Positions 1-12,252 of a stretch of 64,000 nt of DNA are shown here, in pieces (position 1 is the first letter of the stretch; each line of letters opens with the position of its first letter). The notes beneath the pieces were generated by a model, which saw only the letters and a program-made list of their open reading frames with translations, was not told the origin of the DNA and ran no database searches. The DNA comes from Burhinus oedicnemus (taxonomy: Eukaryota > Chordata > Aves > Charadriiformes > Burhinidae). The position numbers were made by a program, and so were the translations under genes. The DNA is taken from positions 108,660-172,659 of the forward strand of contig VFFE01009068.1 of assembly GCA_008921705.1 (NCBI GenBank). The letters run 5' to 3'.

Positions 1-3
1 GTT

Positions 4-21
4 GGGAGGGAGGGAGGGGGG
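4..21 (+). promoter_or_regulatory. G-quadruplex-forming tract in the 3' UTR
   Basis: Three GGGA repeats are followed by a run of six G, giving four G-tracts separated by single-base A loops. This is the tightest type of intramolecular G4 pattern. It lies on the sense strand of the putative 3' UTR, so it could form in the mRNA. A simple GGGA microsatellite is the neutral explanation. Confidence 0.5.
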
Positions 22-687
22 AGAATCCAAATAGTATTTTTGTGGGGAAATATCTAATATACTTTCTGCCAACTTGACACAAGTCCTGGATTAAAAAAAA
101 AAAAAGTAAAATAAATGGATGTCTGAAAGTACAGCACATCTTTTGTATCTGAACTGCTGTAAATGCACTCCACCAATGTATCAAAATCTTCTTTTTGTTC
201 TGTAATGGGGTTTGGGAGTGATGCGTTTGATTCTGCCCACTGGGTTTGTGCCAAGGCAATCAGATCTTTATGAAAGCAGTATTTTCTGTGGTTTTTTTAT
301 TTACAGCCTTTCTTATTTTGATATTTTTTTTATGCAGTGGATGAATGCCAACTTTCAGACAAAACCCACTTAGCTGTCCACATATTTCTCAATGCCGATC
401 CTCCAATTCTTCCTCTCCAAATATTTTTTGGGAGTAAAAAGCATTCTCATCCTACTTAGCCTACCTAGATTTCTCATGACGAGTTAATGCATGTCCGTGG
501 TTGGGTGCACCTGTAGTTCTGTTTATTGGTCAGTGGAAATGAAAAAGTCTGCGTTCATTGCAGTTCCAGTTTCTCTTCCATTCTGTGTCACAGACACCAA
601 CACACACTCATTGGAAAACAAATGAAAAAACAAAATGTACAATGGATGCATTGAAATTATATGTAATTGTATAAATGGTGCAACAGT

Positions 688-693
688 AATAAA
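688..693 (+). terminator. Canonical polyadenylation signal AATAAA
   Basis: AATAAA lies in the A/T-rich end of the putative 3' UTR, with a plausible cleavage zone 12-25 bases downstream followed by GTGT-containing sequence. It would direct cleavage and polyadenylation of a + strand transcript entering from the left edge. The hexamer alone is common in AT-rich DNA, so the call rests on its position at the end of UTR-like sequence. Confidence 0.55.
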
Positions 694-710
694 AGTTAAA
701 TAATTTAAAA

Positions 711-3700
711 AATATAAAAGTGTAAAGACTGATTAAATCTTCACTTTTACCCCTTGGGAACTAGGCAAAAGAGATTCTCACACTTAGAGAAGCGCTACAT
801 CTGGGGCTGTTTGCTTGCCTATTTATAGTGAAGTAGAGGCAAAGAAAGAACCAGCAACCTCATGATCCTAGAAACACGCTGCCATAAACTCATACTTCAA
901 CAGCCACAAGCATTCACAGGTGAGGTTTGAAGAAGTGGTGAATGAACAGCATACCTCATAGATATTTTATCCCAGGCAATGCAGAAATGGCTTTTGCCTG
1001 CCTTAACATGTGAAAAAAATGCTCTCTTGCTATTTTAAAGAGCCAGAGGCATGCTGACTGGGTCTTAACTGGGAGTCAGACAGTGGATTTGATAAACTGA
1101 TCTTTTAAAATGAGGCAATTAAATTTAATCCTAGCCCTATTAAAATATTCCTAGTGCTGATACACTTTGTTCTTTTCCCCATTGCCATTGTGCAGGAGAT
1201 GAACCGCAGCTGCTACAAAAGGCCAATTCTGTGTATTTCTAATATGGGTAACCTTGTGCAAGCTGAGCAGTTTAGCCTGGCATAAACAACATTTTTCAAT
1301 AGTTTTGCCTATTTGCCCCATTTTTATTCAGCAGAACTGCTGAATAATTGCAGTTTCTGCTGAGCAGTGTCATTGCTGGATCCAGACAACGATTTCAGTG
1401 CAGAGCCCAGGATTCATAAAACTGGTTAAAGAAGCATATTTGGTCTGCCCATTAATAAGCTCTTAGGCTGAGCAGAAGTTCTGAGAGAAGTGGGCAATGG
1501 TAAATAGAAACACAGCTTGTACACATGCCAAAGGGATGAGTGGACTTGTATTTAGAAAATAAGGGAAATGGTGGTTTTAAATCATATAAATTATTTCATA
1601 TACTCTCTTCATGCAGGGAGGAGGATTCACTCTACAGATGTCCACAATTCTTACGCATTATTTTATTCAGAAATACAAGGTTCCTATACTGGGCTGGGGA
1701 TACTGATGTGCAGCCATGCTAACTGGAACAGGCAGGAGTAGTTCTGTTGGGTTTAGATCAGGTCCTTCGCTTACCTGAATCTTGCACTACCATCAAGCTT
1801 TTGCATCCTTAATGCGAAGGAGTCATTTTCATGCATAACCTGTCAAAACAAAGTGAATTCTCTTGCACAGAGAAAGGTCAGCTACGTACTCTGGCTTAAA
1901 AAGAAGGCAGACTTTTTTGGATTAAATAGCTGAAGCACTGCAAGGGGCCAGGCAGATAACACGTTTGCAGTACTTACCAAGCTTTGTGCATATATAGCTG
2001 TCACAATCCACAGCATCTTTCTGTGGCCAAGTTTGCAGCTTTCCTGCAAATCTGTAAGAGCCCTCTGCCACCGTTTCCCAGCATAGATGTGTCCTGGAAA
2101 GGGAGAACTTCTGTCCACAACTCCCCCACGAATTTTCATGAGACGAGTCCAGGATTGAGAGGCGGAGCGCAGGGATCCTGCAGTCCCTTCGTGGTGATGT
2201 GATACTTAATCGACCTGAAGCTGATGTGACTACATTTATGCTCTGCCTTTGGGCTGGAAGCGGCTGCCAGTGGACAACAGGTATGTAACTTGTTTACTGG
2301 GATGGTATGTGAAGGTGCCTATGAACAATATCACACCTTGGCTGGTAGCACACCCATTCACTTTCAATATAACATTCAAAATAGCACTTAATCTCTATTA
2401 CTAAAATGGTTTGACAGTCAACACTTGCCTTCTTTTGCCCTGAACTTTCTTCAGTTGGTATACTTAAAGCTGGTGAGAAGATCTTGAATGCAGTCTTGCT
2501 TTAATTCTCTGAAGCAATTAAAAATACCCCTGTGCTCCACAGCTGCATCCAAACCCAGCAGCCTCTGCAGCAGTTGACAGCAAACCCTTAACACACATGC
2601 TGCAGTTCTCACAACCTGCTTGCTGACGCTAGTTTCTTCCCAACAATGTCAATAGTGCAAGGGAATGTTACATCCCACGTGGCTGGAAATCACTAGCATA
2701 TGGGCAAAGAAATATGCACTTGTGTTTGGGAAGCTGAGAGCAGTGGAGCCAAAGATGGATGCACTTATTTAAGTGCACAGTATTCTCAAAAAATAAAAAG
2801 GAATGTTGCCTTATAATGTTTTTAATTCTTAATAGAGGGGGCTGCAAAATTAGCCTTCTCATAGTAGTTAAAATGCTTAGTGTGTAACTGGTACTGCCAA
2901 GGCATTCCGGCTTGGGCTATTGCCTGACAGTGCTGCTATTCTATACCTACATAGGCAAGGAAAGAAATCATCTCGGTTCAAAGAGCTTATGAACTAAGCG
3001 TATATGTTTAATGGAAATGTGAAGGACGTTGCTTGCCTGAAGTGGCGAGAGAAGAGGTTAGAGCCTAGAGCCCTGCTTTTCTTCACCTCAGTCCAGTATC
3101 TCATCTCCAAGATCCTCTTTTTCTGAGTTCTAATCACTCTTTAATAACAGTAAAAGTATGCTAAGGGTACAGAGCAAACAGGCATGTTAATGCTTTGAGC
3201 GTAAGCACATTGCAGATAACCTCAAAGGACCCAGCCCTTTTGTGGAAGCGTGCCAAAAGAATAGAGAAATTCAACCCTGGGAAAGAACCTTTGCTATTGT
3301 TTCGAGCCCCTACAGAGAGATGTTTGCAAGGTCTCCCTTGTTTTGCCTTGGAGACTGTCAAGAATCTGTTGCTCTCCCTTTGACAATAGGAAGGTCAGTG
3401 CCATTGGCTTTGCTCGAGCTTTCACAGCAAGGAGTAACGCAGCTGCTGTTAAATGTACAGCAATTTAACCTTTCCTTTTTCTCCCCCTCTTTTTACTGTA
3501 TTTGAAATGTACCTGCTGGTATTTTTATAATGACATTTTAACATGGAAAAACAACGAAACTTATGTTAAAATATTCATAATGAAATAGCTTCCTAGGAGC
3601 AATGTTTACCACTTGCCCTGTAGCTGGTTTCTGTACACTGACTTACGTGTCTGTACAGGGTAGACGCTTCCATGAAGAAACAGTAAAACAGAACATTATA

Positions 3701-6700
3701 GGATGCGTCGGTCTTACGTGACAGCACTTCTAGGCGTGTGACTGCCAGTATCTAAACAGCCAGTGACTCCCAAATTTCTGCTGGCACTTAACGAGGAGCT
3801 CTATCTGTTCTCTGTCTCACCTAACAATTGCCTTCTCTGGATCGGCTTGAACTCCAGCTGGGTTCTAGTGTGCTGAAATGAGCTTGAAGCAGTGGGTGAA
3901 TCAAGCCCTCAGTCTTGCTTCAGGAGCTTCTTATCACTGGACTGCATTTCTGTGCATTTATCCTTATTTAGCCAAACTGGGGAGTGTGTCAAAGAAATAC
4001 CTCAGATTTGTTGCCAGTGCTGCACAAGGCATTTCCCCACAGTACGTTTCTTCAGTACATCTACTGCTGTGCTTTCATTGTTGTCTCCTTGCACTGCATT
4101 CATAGTCTTTAAGGCTCTTTTTAAAGATTTTTTAAATGCTTATCACTTGTTTGCTCTTTTTTTTGGAGGGGATGGCATATATTTTTCTGCACCAAACACT
4201 CCACATTTATCCTGAGTCTGATTTGGTTGACTTTCTGCCTTCCATTTACTTTTTTTTTATTTTTTCATCCTGTTTTATATTTAACCTCCTCGCCATATTT
4301 CACGCAATATGAATGCATATCGGCTGTTAAGCAGTCAGATTTGGAAACTATGGCCCTCCAGTCATGGGAAAAACACAGCACAAGGAACAGCAGCATACAT
4401 GTGTTTTTTCCTTCACTGCTGTGAAAGAGTCTTCTCCGGGACTGGCAGAGCTTTGCTTGCTGTATTTGTCATGGTGGGCTCAAGATCTGGCCACACAGTC
4501 AGGTAAGCAGGAGGAGGTATTTTCAGTTTGTTTTTTTTTTATTGGGGGGAGAGAAGGAAGGAGTGGATGTTTCAAAATATGCCCACAGGAGTTGGGACAC
4601 AGAGCATACGACACAGTCTTTTCGTTTCCTGGAGGCAACAGTATTGTACGTAAACTTGCCGCCATAGGGTTACCAACTCTCTCCAACTTGTCAGGATACT
4701 TGTCTCTCTTTTAGCATATTTGCTTGTGTAGGCAATAAATATTGATTCCAGCTCTTACTCTCATGGCTGCTTAAATGTATTGCCTCCATCTGTAGCTTGT
4801 CTTCCCTCCACAATTTAAGTCTTACATCTCTGAGAGTCTCCCGCTGCATCAGGAGGCTGACTGACCTTCTTGATGGCTTGGCTTGATAAGATGACTCTTT
4901 TTGAGATTGTTCAGTCAAGTGAGGTGCAGGTTTGATTGAGTTACAACTTTGTTTCACTTACTAAGCAAAGTTCAAAGGCTTTACATGATGTTCCTGCTGA
5001 GGGTAAGGTGAAATCTTCCTGCAAGCCCTACCAGGCTGTTATTTGGAATGTCATCAGGTTGCTGCAAAATGAGTAGCTTGCTAAATGTCACTGCTGGTTC
5101 AGCTGGCCAGTAATTTTAGATTAACACTTGGTAAAGTTCAACATTGAGTCTCACTTGAGAATTAAACAAATCGTACTGGGCTCAATACAAGGACAGAATA
5201 GAGTTGTTCACATTAGGAGGTGGAAAAGTTATAGAATGCACATTTTTTTCATACATTGAGTTCCATCCAGTTCAGAAAACCAATGTGAAACAGGAATCTG
5301 TCCCTAGATGGTCTTTTCACTTTGGGAATGGGGCAAAGCTTATGGCAGTCAGACTGTCAGTCATACTAGCCAAAAAATGGTCTTTAAAACTTAACAGTTA
5401 ATACTTTAAACCTTAAACCTGAATAGTAGGTGTTTTAATCACGGGCTACACAGCCCCCCTGAGAAGCTGGGCTATAGAGATACCCAGTGTGGCAGGAAGC
5501 CAGCTACTGGGCTTGTGTTCTATCTATTCCAGTGGCTCTCATTTTTAGCACTCCTTTTCCCCTATCCCTGTTTTTTTGGCTTTCTACCAGTTTTAGGTTT
5601 ATTATGTGTTAATGAGAATAGTGTGCTGTAATGGCAGCCCATACTGATGCTCCATTAATAGCATTTTTCTGGCTTTTGATTTTTTTTGGTAAAGTTCTGG
5701 CATTACTTGCAGGATTCTTGACTGGGTCCATAAATACTTATATGTTTACCAAGTAGAACATGAATTGAACTGGTGGAAATGAGAAGCTGAAAAAATAATT
5801 ATATCATTGGAAATTGGTGCAAGCCTGAAAAAGCAAACCCTTTATTCTGCAACGGTCCGGGATTCTGAAATGGTTCACTGTAAGCTAAAAGACCCTATGG
5901 AGATTTCAAAAGATATCACATGTCACGATGCTGAATACATTGTTGGTTTAAGCTCTGCTGCTCTGTCCAATTATCTGAACTTTGTCAGCTGCACTTCATT
6001 TTTTATTTTTAAATAAAAGACAGCATTCCCAAGCTAGCATTTTTGTTTCAAAAGGCAAACAACGGTAGCTCATAATGAGTACGTTGCAAAGGAAAATTTC
6101 AATCCCATTAAACCTTGAATAACCTTTCCCAGTAGAAGAAGCTCTGACACTACTTAGGAATCTTTTCCAATATTTTATTTAAAAGAAAAAGTTTCCTGAT
6201 AGCCAGTTTTTCAAGGGCACTCATGAAAGCATACTTCTCTAGCATAACTGTTGATGATAAGCTAAATAGACAGTCTAATAGAGTCTGGCCACACATCGCA
6301 GGCTAAGGAAAGAAAACCTGAAACATGGGAGGCCAGTTCATCAGCTAGAAAAATTACTGATTCAGGTCCACTGAACTGTATGAAAATCATTGTATTTGCA
6401 GTTATTCCATATAAATCTGAAAAAAAATTATTAGCAATAGAATGTCACATTATACTAGGTAGCATTGAATGGTTGGATATGAGAGAATTAAGCTGTTAAC
6501 CTTAGTGATAACCTAATAATAGACAGATTTGGATTTGAAATGAAGCAGTATACAAATACTAATTAGGAATGTAATGTAAGTTCTGATACAGTAAATTAAA
6601 AGGATTTATTCAAGACTTTGGGTAGTCAGTTTTTATTAATGTTTCACAGTGTTTCTGTGAGACAAGGGGGACAACGTAAGGATCAGCATATTTGTACATA

Positions 6701-8700
6701 TGCATGTAAAAATGAAACAGAAGAAACATTAATGATAGCAGGGAGCAGTGGTATATACTTTCTAACAGGTGTTAAATTTATACTGGTGCATCACACTACA
6801 CTTAAATATCCTGGGCTTAAATTTTGCCTTGCACCGTATTTTGGTGTTCTAACTTAGCTGTATCACACATGTGTTGGACCAGACTTTTAGACGAGATTTG
6901 AACAGCAGCTCTCTTTTCACTGCACTGCCACTATTTTCGTCGCCATACCTAATTTTATACGACTTTTTCTAGTTTAATCTGCCAGGACCAGCATGACTAC
7001 ATTAGTGGGGATCTGAATAGGTGATGACCCAAACTCTCAGATGGGCCTTTACCACCCAGACTGAGCTCTGTGCTACCGTGCCGTGTCACATGTGAGCTCA
7101 TTACTTCTGGCTTTGATGTGTCCATATCAATGGCAGGGAGTGGGCAAAGCTGTCAGTGGGCTTTCATGTGCGCTGGGTGACCCCCTGTCTTCCACATGCT
7201 CAAAAAGTAAGGGCAGCTGATACATTTCTAGCGTGCTGTGCTGGAGAGTGCTTCTCTGGGTCTCAGCTGAAAGGCTGAAAACTTGAAAAAAGCTTTACAG
7301 TTCCTTGGTCAAGATAAGCAGAGAATGGAAAAGAAGAGTTTGAAAGTACGGTAGTTGGCATAAAAGTGATATTTAACTTCAAGGTGGGATTAAGGTGACA
7401 AAGACAAAGTCTGTGTCCTGAGAAGAGTAGCACCTTACAAATGGGATCACATACAGTATTGTAGAGGAGGAAGCTGAGTACAAAAAAGTAGCTACTGCGA
7501 GAAAAATTATTGCTTTTAGGCAAAACCAAAACTTGTGATGATTGGAGGGACATCTAGTTTGGCAGAAAGACATGTCCACTCTTGTAGTCATTTTTAGAGA
7601 AGGGATCATATTTGAAACCTATTTAAAGAGATTTTGTGTGTGATGATTATGTTTCTGAGACTCGATTTAGATTACAAATACAAGATAATACATTTTGGTA
7701 TACTTAATGAAATATTGCAACACTATAAGCAAAACCTTTCTACAGCAGGATGTAGGAGTGTAAAAAGAAATGAACCGTGGTGTTGGTGAAGTACAAGTTC
7801 CTAGCTAACACCCTGAATACATGCAACGTTTCTGATAAAAATAAGAGGATGGGATGGAAGCTGTGGTCACAGCTCTACACAGTGGTCAGAGCTCATTTTC
7901 AGTGACTGAAAAGTCCTGTTTTAGTGATGGTATTATGAGATACCGTGAGATCCAATGATGGATCAATCAGATCCAACTGCAATCAATTCTAGTCATAATG
8001 CTTCAGCATAGATACGACTTTTTTGAAGGAGCAACTTTTATGTGAATGGCTGTTTCCATTGATTTTATAATCTTGCTGTCCAGCTTGAAAAACCCAGAAT
8101 TAGTTTGATAGCACTGAAAGTAAGAATCAATCTGTCTGTTGCAAGTCAGTGACAGAGTAGGTGTAGCTAGAGAAGGAGACTAAAAAGACATTACAAGGTC
8201 AGAGAAGCATTTGGGAAAGAGTCAGTCACAGGGGGAATGTCAGGAGAAGATTGCAGTCAGTGTGTTAAGGCCAGGATAATGATTTTCAGAGCACCCCTTC
8301 CAATGGGTATGGAGACAAGACACAAGATGAGAGTCTGGACTGGATAGAATGGATTGCAGGCTAGTGACCTTATGCAAAAAGAATGTACGATGGTTTTGGC
8401 TGCATGTGATGGCACAGAGAAAGTCAGACACTGCTGTTCTTTTCCCTTTCACTCCAGCTCTCCCACATTGATATTCACTTCCTCCTGCAGGCTTACCCTT
8501 TCCCTCAAGGATCTCTTTCTTGTCCACAAGATATGCTTTAGTCAACAGGCAAGATTTTTTTAAAGTGGCCAAAGCAGCCATTTAAAAGGAACGTGACACA
8601 TACCACATGTCTTCCAGAGAGCTGCTGTGCTTCTGGAGAGGCTTGAGGTACAGCCTTGCCCTTCAAAGCATCTTGTACGAAACAAAGACGTACTAGCTAA
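711..8700. other. Non-coding block, no recognised gene or repeat
   Basis: This is AT-rich sequence immediately downstream of the polyadenylation site. Small overlapping open frames occur near 1984-2202, 3242-3505, 3878-4215 and 4309-4714. They have no family resemblance, start codons in poor context and low-complexity composition, so I treat them as chance. A 7-bp inverted repeat flanks 3616-3660 (CCCTGTA/TACAGGG). No tRNA, snRNA or known transposable element was recognised. Old, unrecognisable repeats may be present. Confidence 0.6.
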
Positions 8701-8810
8701 CCTGGTATCTGAAACCATCACGTGCCTTACCCTGTTACCACATAGATTTTCTCCACTGGTTTATCACTATGCAGATAAAGGCGGGTGTGTAGTGTTTTAG
8801 TACTTGTCTG
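8701..8810 (+). repeat. Direct repeat unit, copy 1 of 2
   Basis: This ~110-bp segment begins CCTGGTATCTGAAA and contains TTTATCACTATGCAGAT and GTGTGTAGTGTTTTAGTA. It reappears at 10798 in the same orientation. The two copies align without gaps with about 15 mismatches (roughly 86% identity), several of them C-to-T changes, some at CpG. Similarity stops abruptly on both sides, so this is a discrete unit. It could be a small interspersed element inserted twice or a local duplication. I cannot name the family. Confidence 0.7.
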
Positions 8811-9178
8811 GAACAACAGTGGTCCTGTTAACCCAGAGAGACCATTTTATGGGCGACTTCTCCAGCTGCCTTGTGTGCTGCCAGGCCCGGACTGACCGTG
8901 CGTGGGTGAGAAGAGCTGCCCACCTGTATCTCACCAGGGCTGCCTGCAGTGGGTGGCAGGTGGGCTGCCTCTCCCTGCCTGTCAGCTGCTCCTCCTTCTG
9001 CCTCGGGCATATCTGCACCAGTCTCCCGCTGAAGAGACTTGGCTAGGAGGACACTAAGTCACCTGAGGAGGCCGTGGAACCACCTTGGGGGAGCTTAAGG
9101 ATGGGGAGGAGAACCATTTGTCAAGAGTTATGTGGATATGGTTGCATCTCCCTTAGGGCAGGGGAATGGGAAGCCCTA
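8811..9178. other. Locally GC-richer non-coding block
   Basis: The 8840-9040 part is about 60% GC with several CTGCC/CAGG runs and is open in three overlapping frames on both strands (60-80 codons). Frames open on both strands at once in GC-rich DNA point to composition rather than coding. There is no start-codon context, splice pair or protein family to support a gene. Confidence 0.5.
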
Positions 9179-9203
9179 AAAGACTTTGAATGTCAAAGTC
9201 TTT
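9179..9203. repeat. Perfect 11-bp hairpin
   Basis: AAAGACTTTGA is followed by a 3-base loop ATG and the exact reverse complement TCAAAGTCTTT. The stem is perfect and the loop minimal. No poly(T), miRNA-like precursor length or transposon ends accompany it. Confidence 0.75.
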
Positions 9204-10797
9204 CAAATTTTCTGTGGTTCTGTGGTAACTAAAGATTGTCTCAGTGAGAACTGTTTTCCTTCACCTGAATAAGAGCTAGACTATATCTGCTTTCATGGAG
9301 TAATAATTCACTATACCTTGCCTTTAGCAGGACTAAGGTCAATACAAGATACCATTCAGTCTTAAATAAGTCCCATAGTGTTGTACTTCAGTAGCTGCAG
9401 ACTGTTACTCTGGGATACTGAGTATCCCCTTTTTAAATGCATTTTTGAAGTGTTGTCTGAGTGCCCAGAATGAAATATTTCTCGATTTTATTTTATTTTT
9501 TTCCCCTCTCTTACATGATTTCATTCCAGCCATTCTTTTGTCCAGCAGACCATCAGTAGGCAAAACTGTTTACTTTTTCCTGTGTACATCAATCAAACCA
9601 CAAATGAAAAACAATAGCATGTGTTTTGGTCACAGCCTTCCCTTGGATATATTTTTGCAGCACTTCAGTTCATGTCTCAGCCTGCTATAGGCAAGGACCG
9701 TATTGCTATTTCAACTGGGCAAGGTCATCAGTTGTTATAAATTGACTTGGGGATATGCAGATGTCCAGCAGTGGTGAGAATGTTCTAATCTTTGTGTGCT
9801 TTATTTAAAAGTGCAATTCACAATGGATCTCTGATGAAAAGTGCTAGTAACCCTGCAAACTCTTAGAGTGCTGCCTGTGCAAAACAGGGTGAGGCTTTCT
9901 TTTAAGAAGTACTTCTGCTGATTTGGCAGAATTGGACCAGCAAATTGCAGTGATGATCTGGATAAAAATGACCTGGAAAATCCCTGCCTCATGTACAGTG
10001 CTGACTGCTGAGCAATCATTGCTGTTCTGTGCTTTTTTCCTTTGTGCTGGCCTGTGCACAGATATACTAGTACTGAGTTAATTCAGAGCTGGAATAGGCA
10101 TAGGGGAAACCACAAAATTTTAAACTCCCTTTTTTTATCCTGAAGAGGAAATTATTTTCTAAGCCTTTCATTTTTGTTGTGGGGAGGGAGCAACGAGATT
10201 AGAAACTGAAGCTAGGTCAGACTTTCTCCAGTCCTTGTGCAGCTCCACACAGCCACGTCTGGGCACTAGAAGCAGCTCAGAGGTGACTCAGCCATATGTG
10301 TAAGAGTAATTAGGTCCATTTGAAACTCACAGTTTTGAGGATTTCTTTCCAGTTGAAAGCTCCACGGGTTCATGTCCCTCTGTACTCTGTCTTGACTCCT
10401 GATATTTATTAACACCTAAACCTCAGAGCAAAATATCTGCAAAAACTGTTGGGTTTTATATCGAGTCTTGGAAACCACCACAGTTTCCATGCTTCCTCCA
10501 CCCCTCCCATCTTAGTTTGGCCAATTCCATTCAAATTTCAGTGAACTTAAGGACCAGACTACATGTACAGTTTCCCATGATTTTAGCCAGGATAATTATA
10601 CTGTTAAAATAACCATTAAAGCTATTAAAATGAAGGAAAAAAGAAAATGAAGGTTTGTTCAACTGGAGCAACTGCATGTAGGCAAGATGCTTCAGCATCT
10701 TTTCCATAATAAAAACTGGGACTGCTGAGTAATCAGCCATGCCCTTCCACAAAATCTGGACTGTTTATTCATGGGTGGTTCCCAAAGATTCAGCTCA
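9204..10797. other. Non-coding block, nothing recognised
   Basis: AT-rich sequence between the two copies of the 110-bp direct repeat. Open frames of up to 81 codons (for example 9445-9690) have no family signature. No transposable element, RNA gene or splice-bounded exon was recognised. Confidence 0.6.
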
Positions 10798-10908
10798 CCT
10801 GGTATCTGAAAGCAATGAGTGTCTTAACCTGTTACCATGTAGATTTTCTCCACTGTTTTATCACTATGCAGATATAGGTGGGTGTGTAGTGTTTTAGTAT
10901 TTGTTTGT
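10798..10908 (+). repeat. Direct repeat unit, copy 2 of 2
   Basis: Second copy of the unit at 8701-8810, in direct orientation about 2.1 kb downstream, starting CCTGGTATCTGAAA and ending near TTTTAGTATTTGTTTG. The flanks share no similarity with those of copy 1. This copy carries T where copy 1 has C at several positions (AGTGTC versus CGTGCC, GGTGGG versus GGCGGG). The CpG positions suggest decay by deamination here. Confidence 0.7.
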
Positions 10909-12178
10909 CTCTATTTATAATGCTCCCACAAAGTCCCTAATCTTTATTGAACAGCTTTATCTTTTTCAAATAAGAAACATGAGTTTCTTACAGAGTGTAC
11001 AATTGGACCCGTCATAAGAAGTTACTGAATAACTAAGGGGAGAGCCATGTTCCTTGAGCCATTGTATCAAATCTAAACACAGTAATAAAAAGAAGAGCGC
11101 TCCTTTTTCTCTTCCTGATGCAGTTAACAAAGATCTAAAAGAGATGAAATAGCAGTGTGGTTTAATTTTTTTTCCCCCTGGAAAGTTACAATATTGTCAG
11201 TTCTTATAATTCTCTTTTAGGGAAATATGACAAAATTCTCCTACGTGTAAAGTATTTGGCATTACAATGATTGCAACTGCTCATAATACTCATTATCTAA
11301 ACTCATTGTGCAGAAGTGATGTTATTTTAAATCATTAAATGAATGGAACTATATAATATGTACTTTGGCAACTTTCACGAGGTATATTTGATCAGCTGAT
11401 TTCACTATGGAAGATAAATGGCAGTATATATACTCCCGTTGCATATAGCTGTTGCAGTGGGCCCAGTCATTTTGTATAGTGCGTGTAAATGGAATCCAGT
11501 GGTGCCACATGGTAAAAGATACCACTCCTGCTATGGCTGATAACCCAGACAATCACAGATATCACTACTTTGTCATGAGTTTATGTTTAATGAGTTATTT
11601 TTCCACCATGGGACAAAGACAGAACAATTTTTTAAAACTTGCTATCCTGGATTTACTTAGTTTTAAAGCAATTGCCTAAGAGGATAATCAGACAGGTCCC
11701 AAGAGATGCTGGAGGCTTGAGGGCAGGGAGTGAAAAGTTAGGAAGAAAAAATATTTTTATTTTTTATTAATTTCTTATTATGCAACATTTGGCAGTTTCT
11801 TTACTAATATACGTTCTTTTTAGGAGATCACTTTTATTTTTAAGTTTTTAGAGCCTGAAGCTTTCTGTAGATGTTCTTAAATGCATGAAGGGAAAAATAA
11901 CATAGAAGGTTAAAAAAATGCCCTCAGTCCAAAACAAAGCTTCAAACTAGTCTGAAACAGTCGCACTTAGTTCAGGCTTCAAGTGCATAAGCAGTAATGC
12001 AGCAGGTAAAGAAGTAGTGTGCGTTACAGAGTGACGGTCTAATTCTCTTTGGTTTTGGAAAGCCAAACTGAAAACAACACAGCCTTGTCCTGGACAAGAT
12101 ATCAATGCTGTTCATTATTAACTGCTGTTCTGAAATGAGCAAGTGCTGGTTACCCGTGTAGCCCACACTTCCCCCCAC
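10909..12178. other. Non-coding block, nothing recognised
   Basis: AT-rich DNA with small chance open frames (67-75 codons near 11349-11679). No splice-bounded exon, transposon or RNA gene was recognised. Confidence 0.6.
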
Positions 12179-12252
12179 CTTCCCTGTCTGTGAGAGTCTA
12201 GGGGAATTCTTGGTTCGCAGCCAAGCATCGTAGTCTGGCCAGGCAGTGTCAT
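12179..12252 (-). other. Exon-like segment on the minus strand, weak donor
   Basis: Read on the minus strand, a good acceptor (pyrimidine tract ending TTTTTCTCCCTCAG) precedes 74 bases. One frame, DDTAWPDYDAWLRTKNSPRL onward, looks unusually protein-like. The following donor is AAG|GTGGGG, which is non-consensus. The segment lies within a longer 124-codon minus-strand open frame (11972-12346). I recognise no family. It may be a chance open frame, a decayed exon or part of an lncRNA. Confidence 0.2.

Larger units (their letters stand above)
1..710 (+). other. Distal 3' UTR of a gene lying left of the window
   Basis: This stretch has no open frame of note and ends in a classic poly(A) configuration: AATAAA at 688-693, A-rich sequence around a likely cleavage point near 705-715, then GT-containing sequence. 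It carries U-rich and A-rich runs, several TGTAAAT-type motifs and a short TGTATAAATGG stretch, all usual for long vertebrate 3' UTRs. The coding sequence is not in the window. The block from about 480 to 690 looks like slowly evolving UTR rather than neutral DNA, and I have a faint, unreliable memory of similar text at the end of a transcription-factor 3' UTR (BCL11A is one guess), so no symbol is assigned. A minus-strand ORF of 66 codons (54-254) crosses it and is not credible. Confidence 0.6.

Noticed and set aside
9179..9203. MicroRNA precursor
   Set aside because: The stem is only 11 bp with a 3-base loop, too short for Drosha/Dicer processing, and no known miRNA seed was recognised here or elsewhere in the window.
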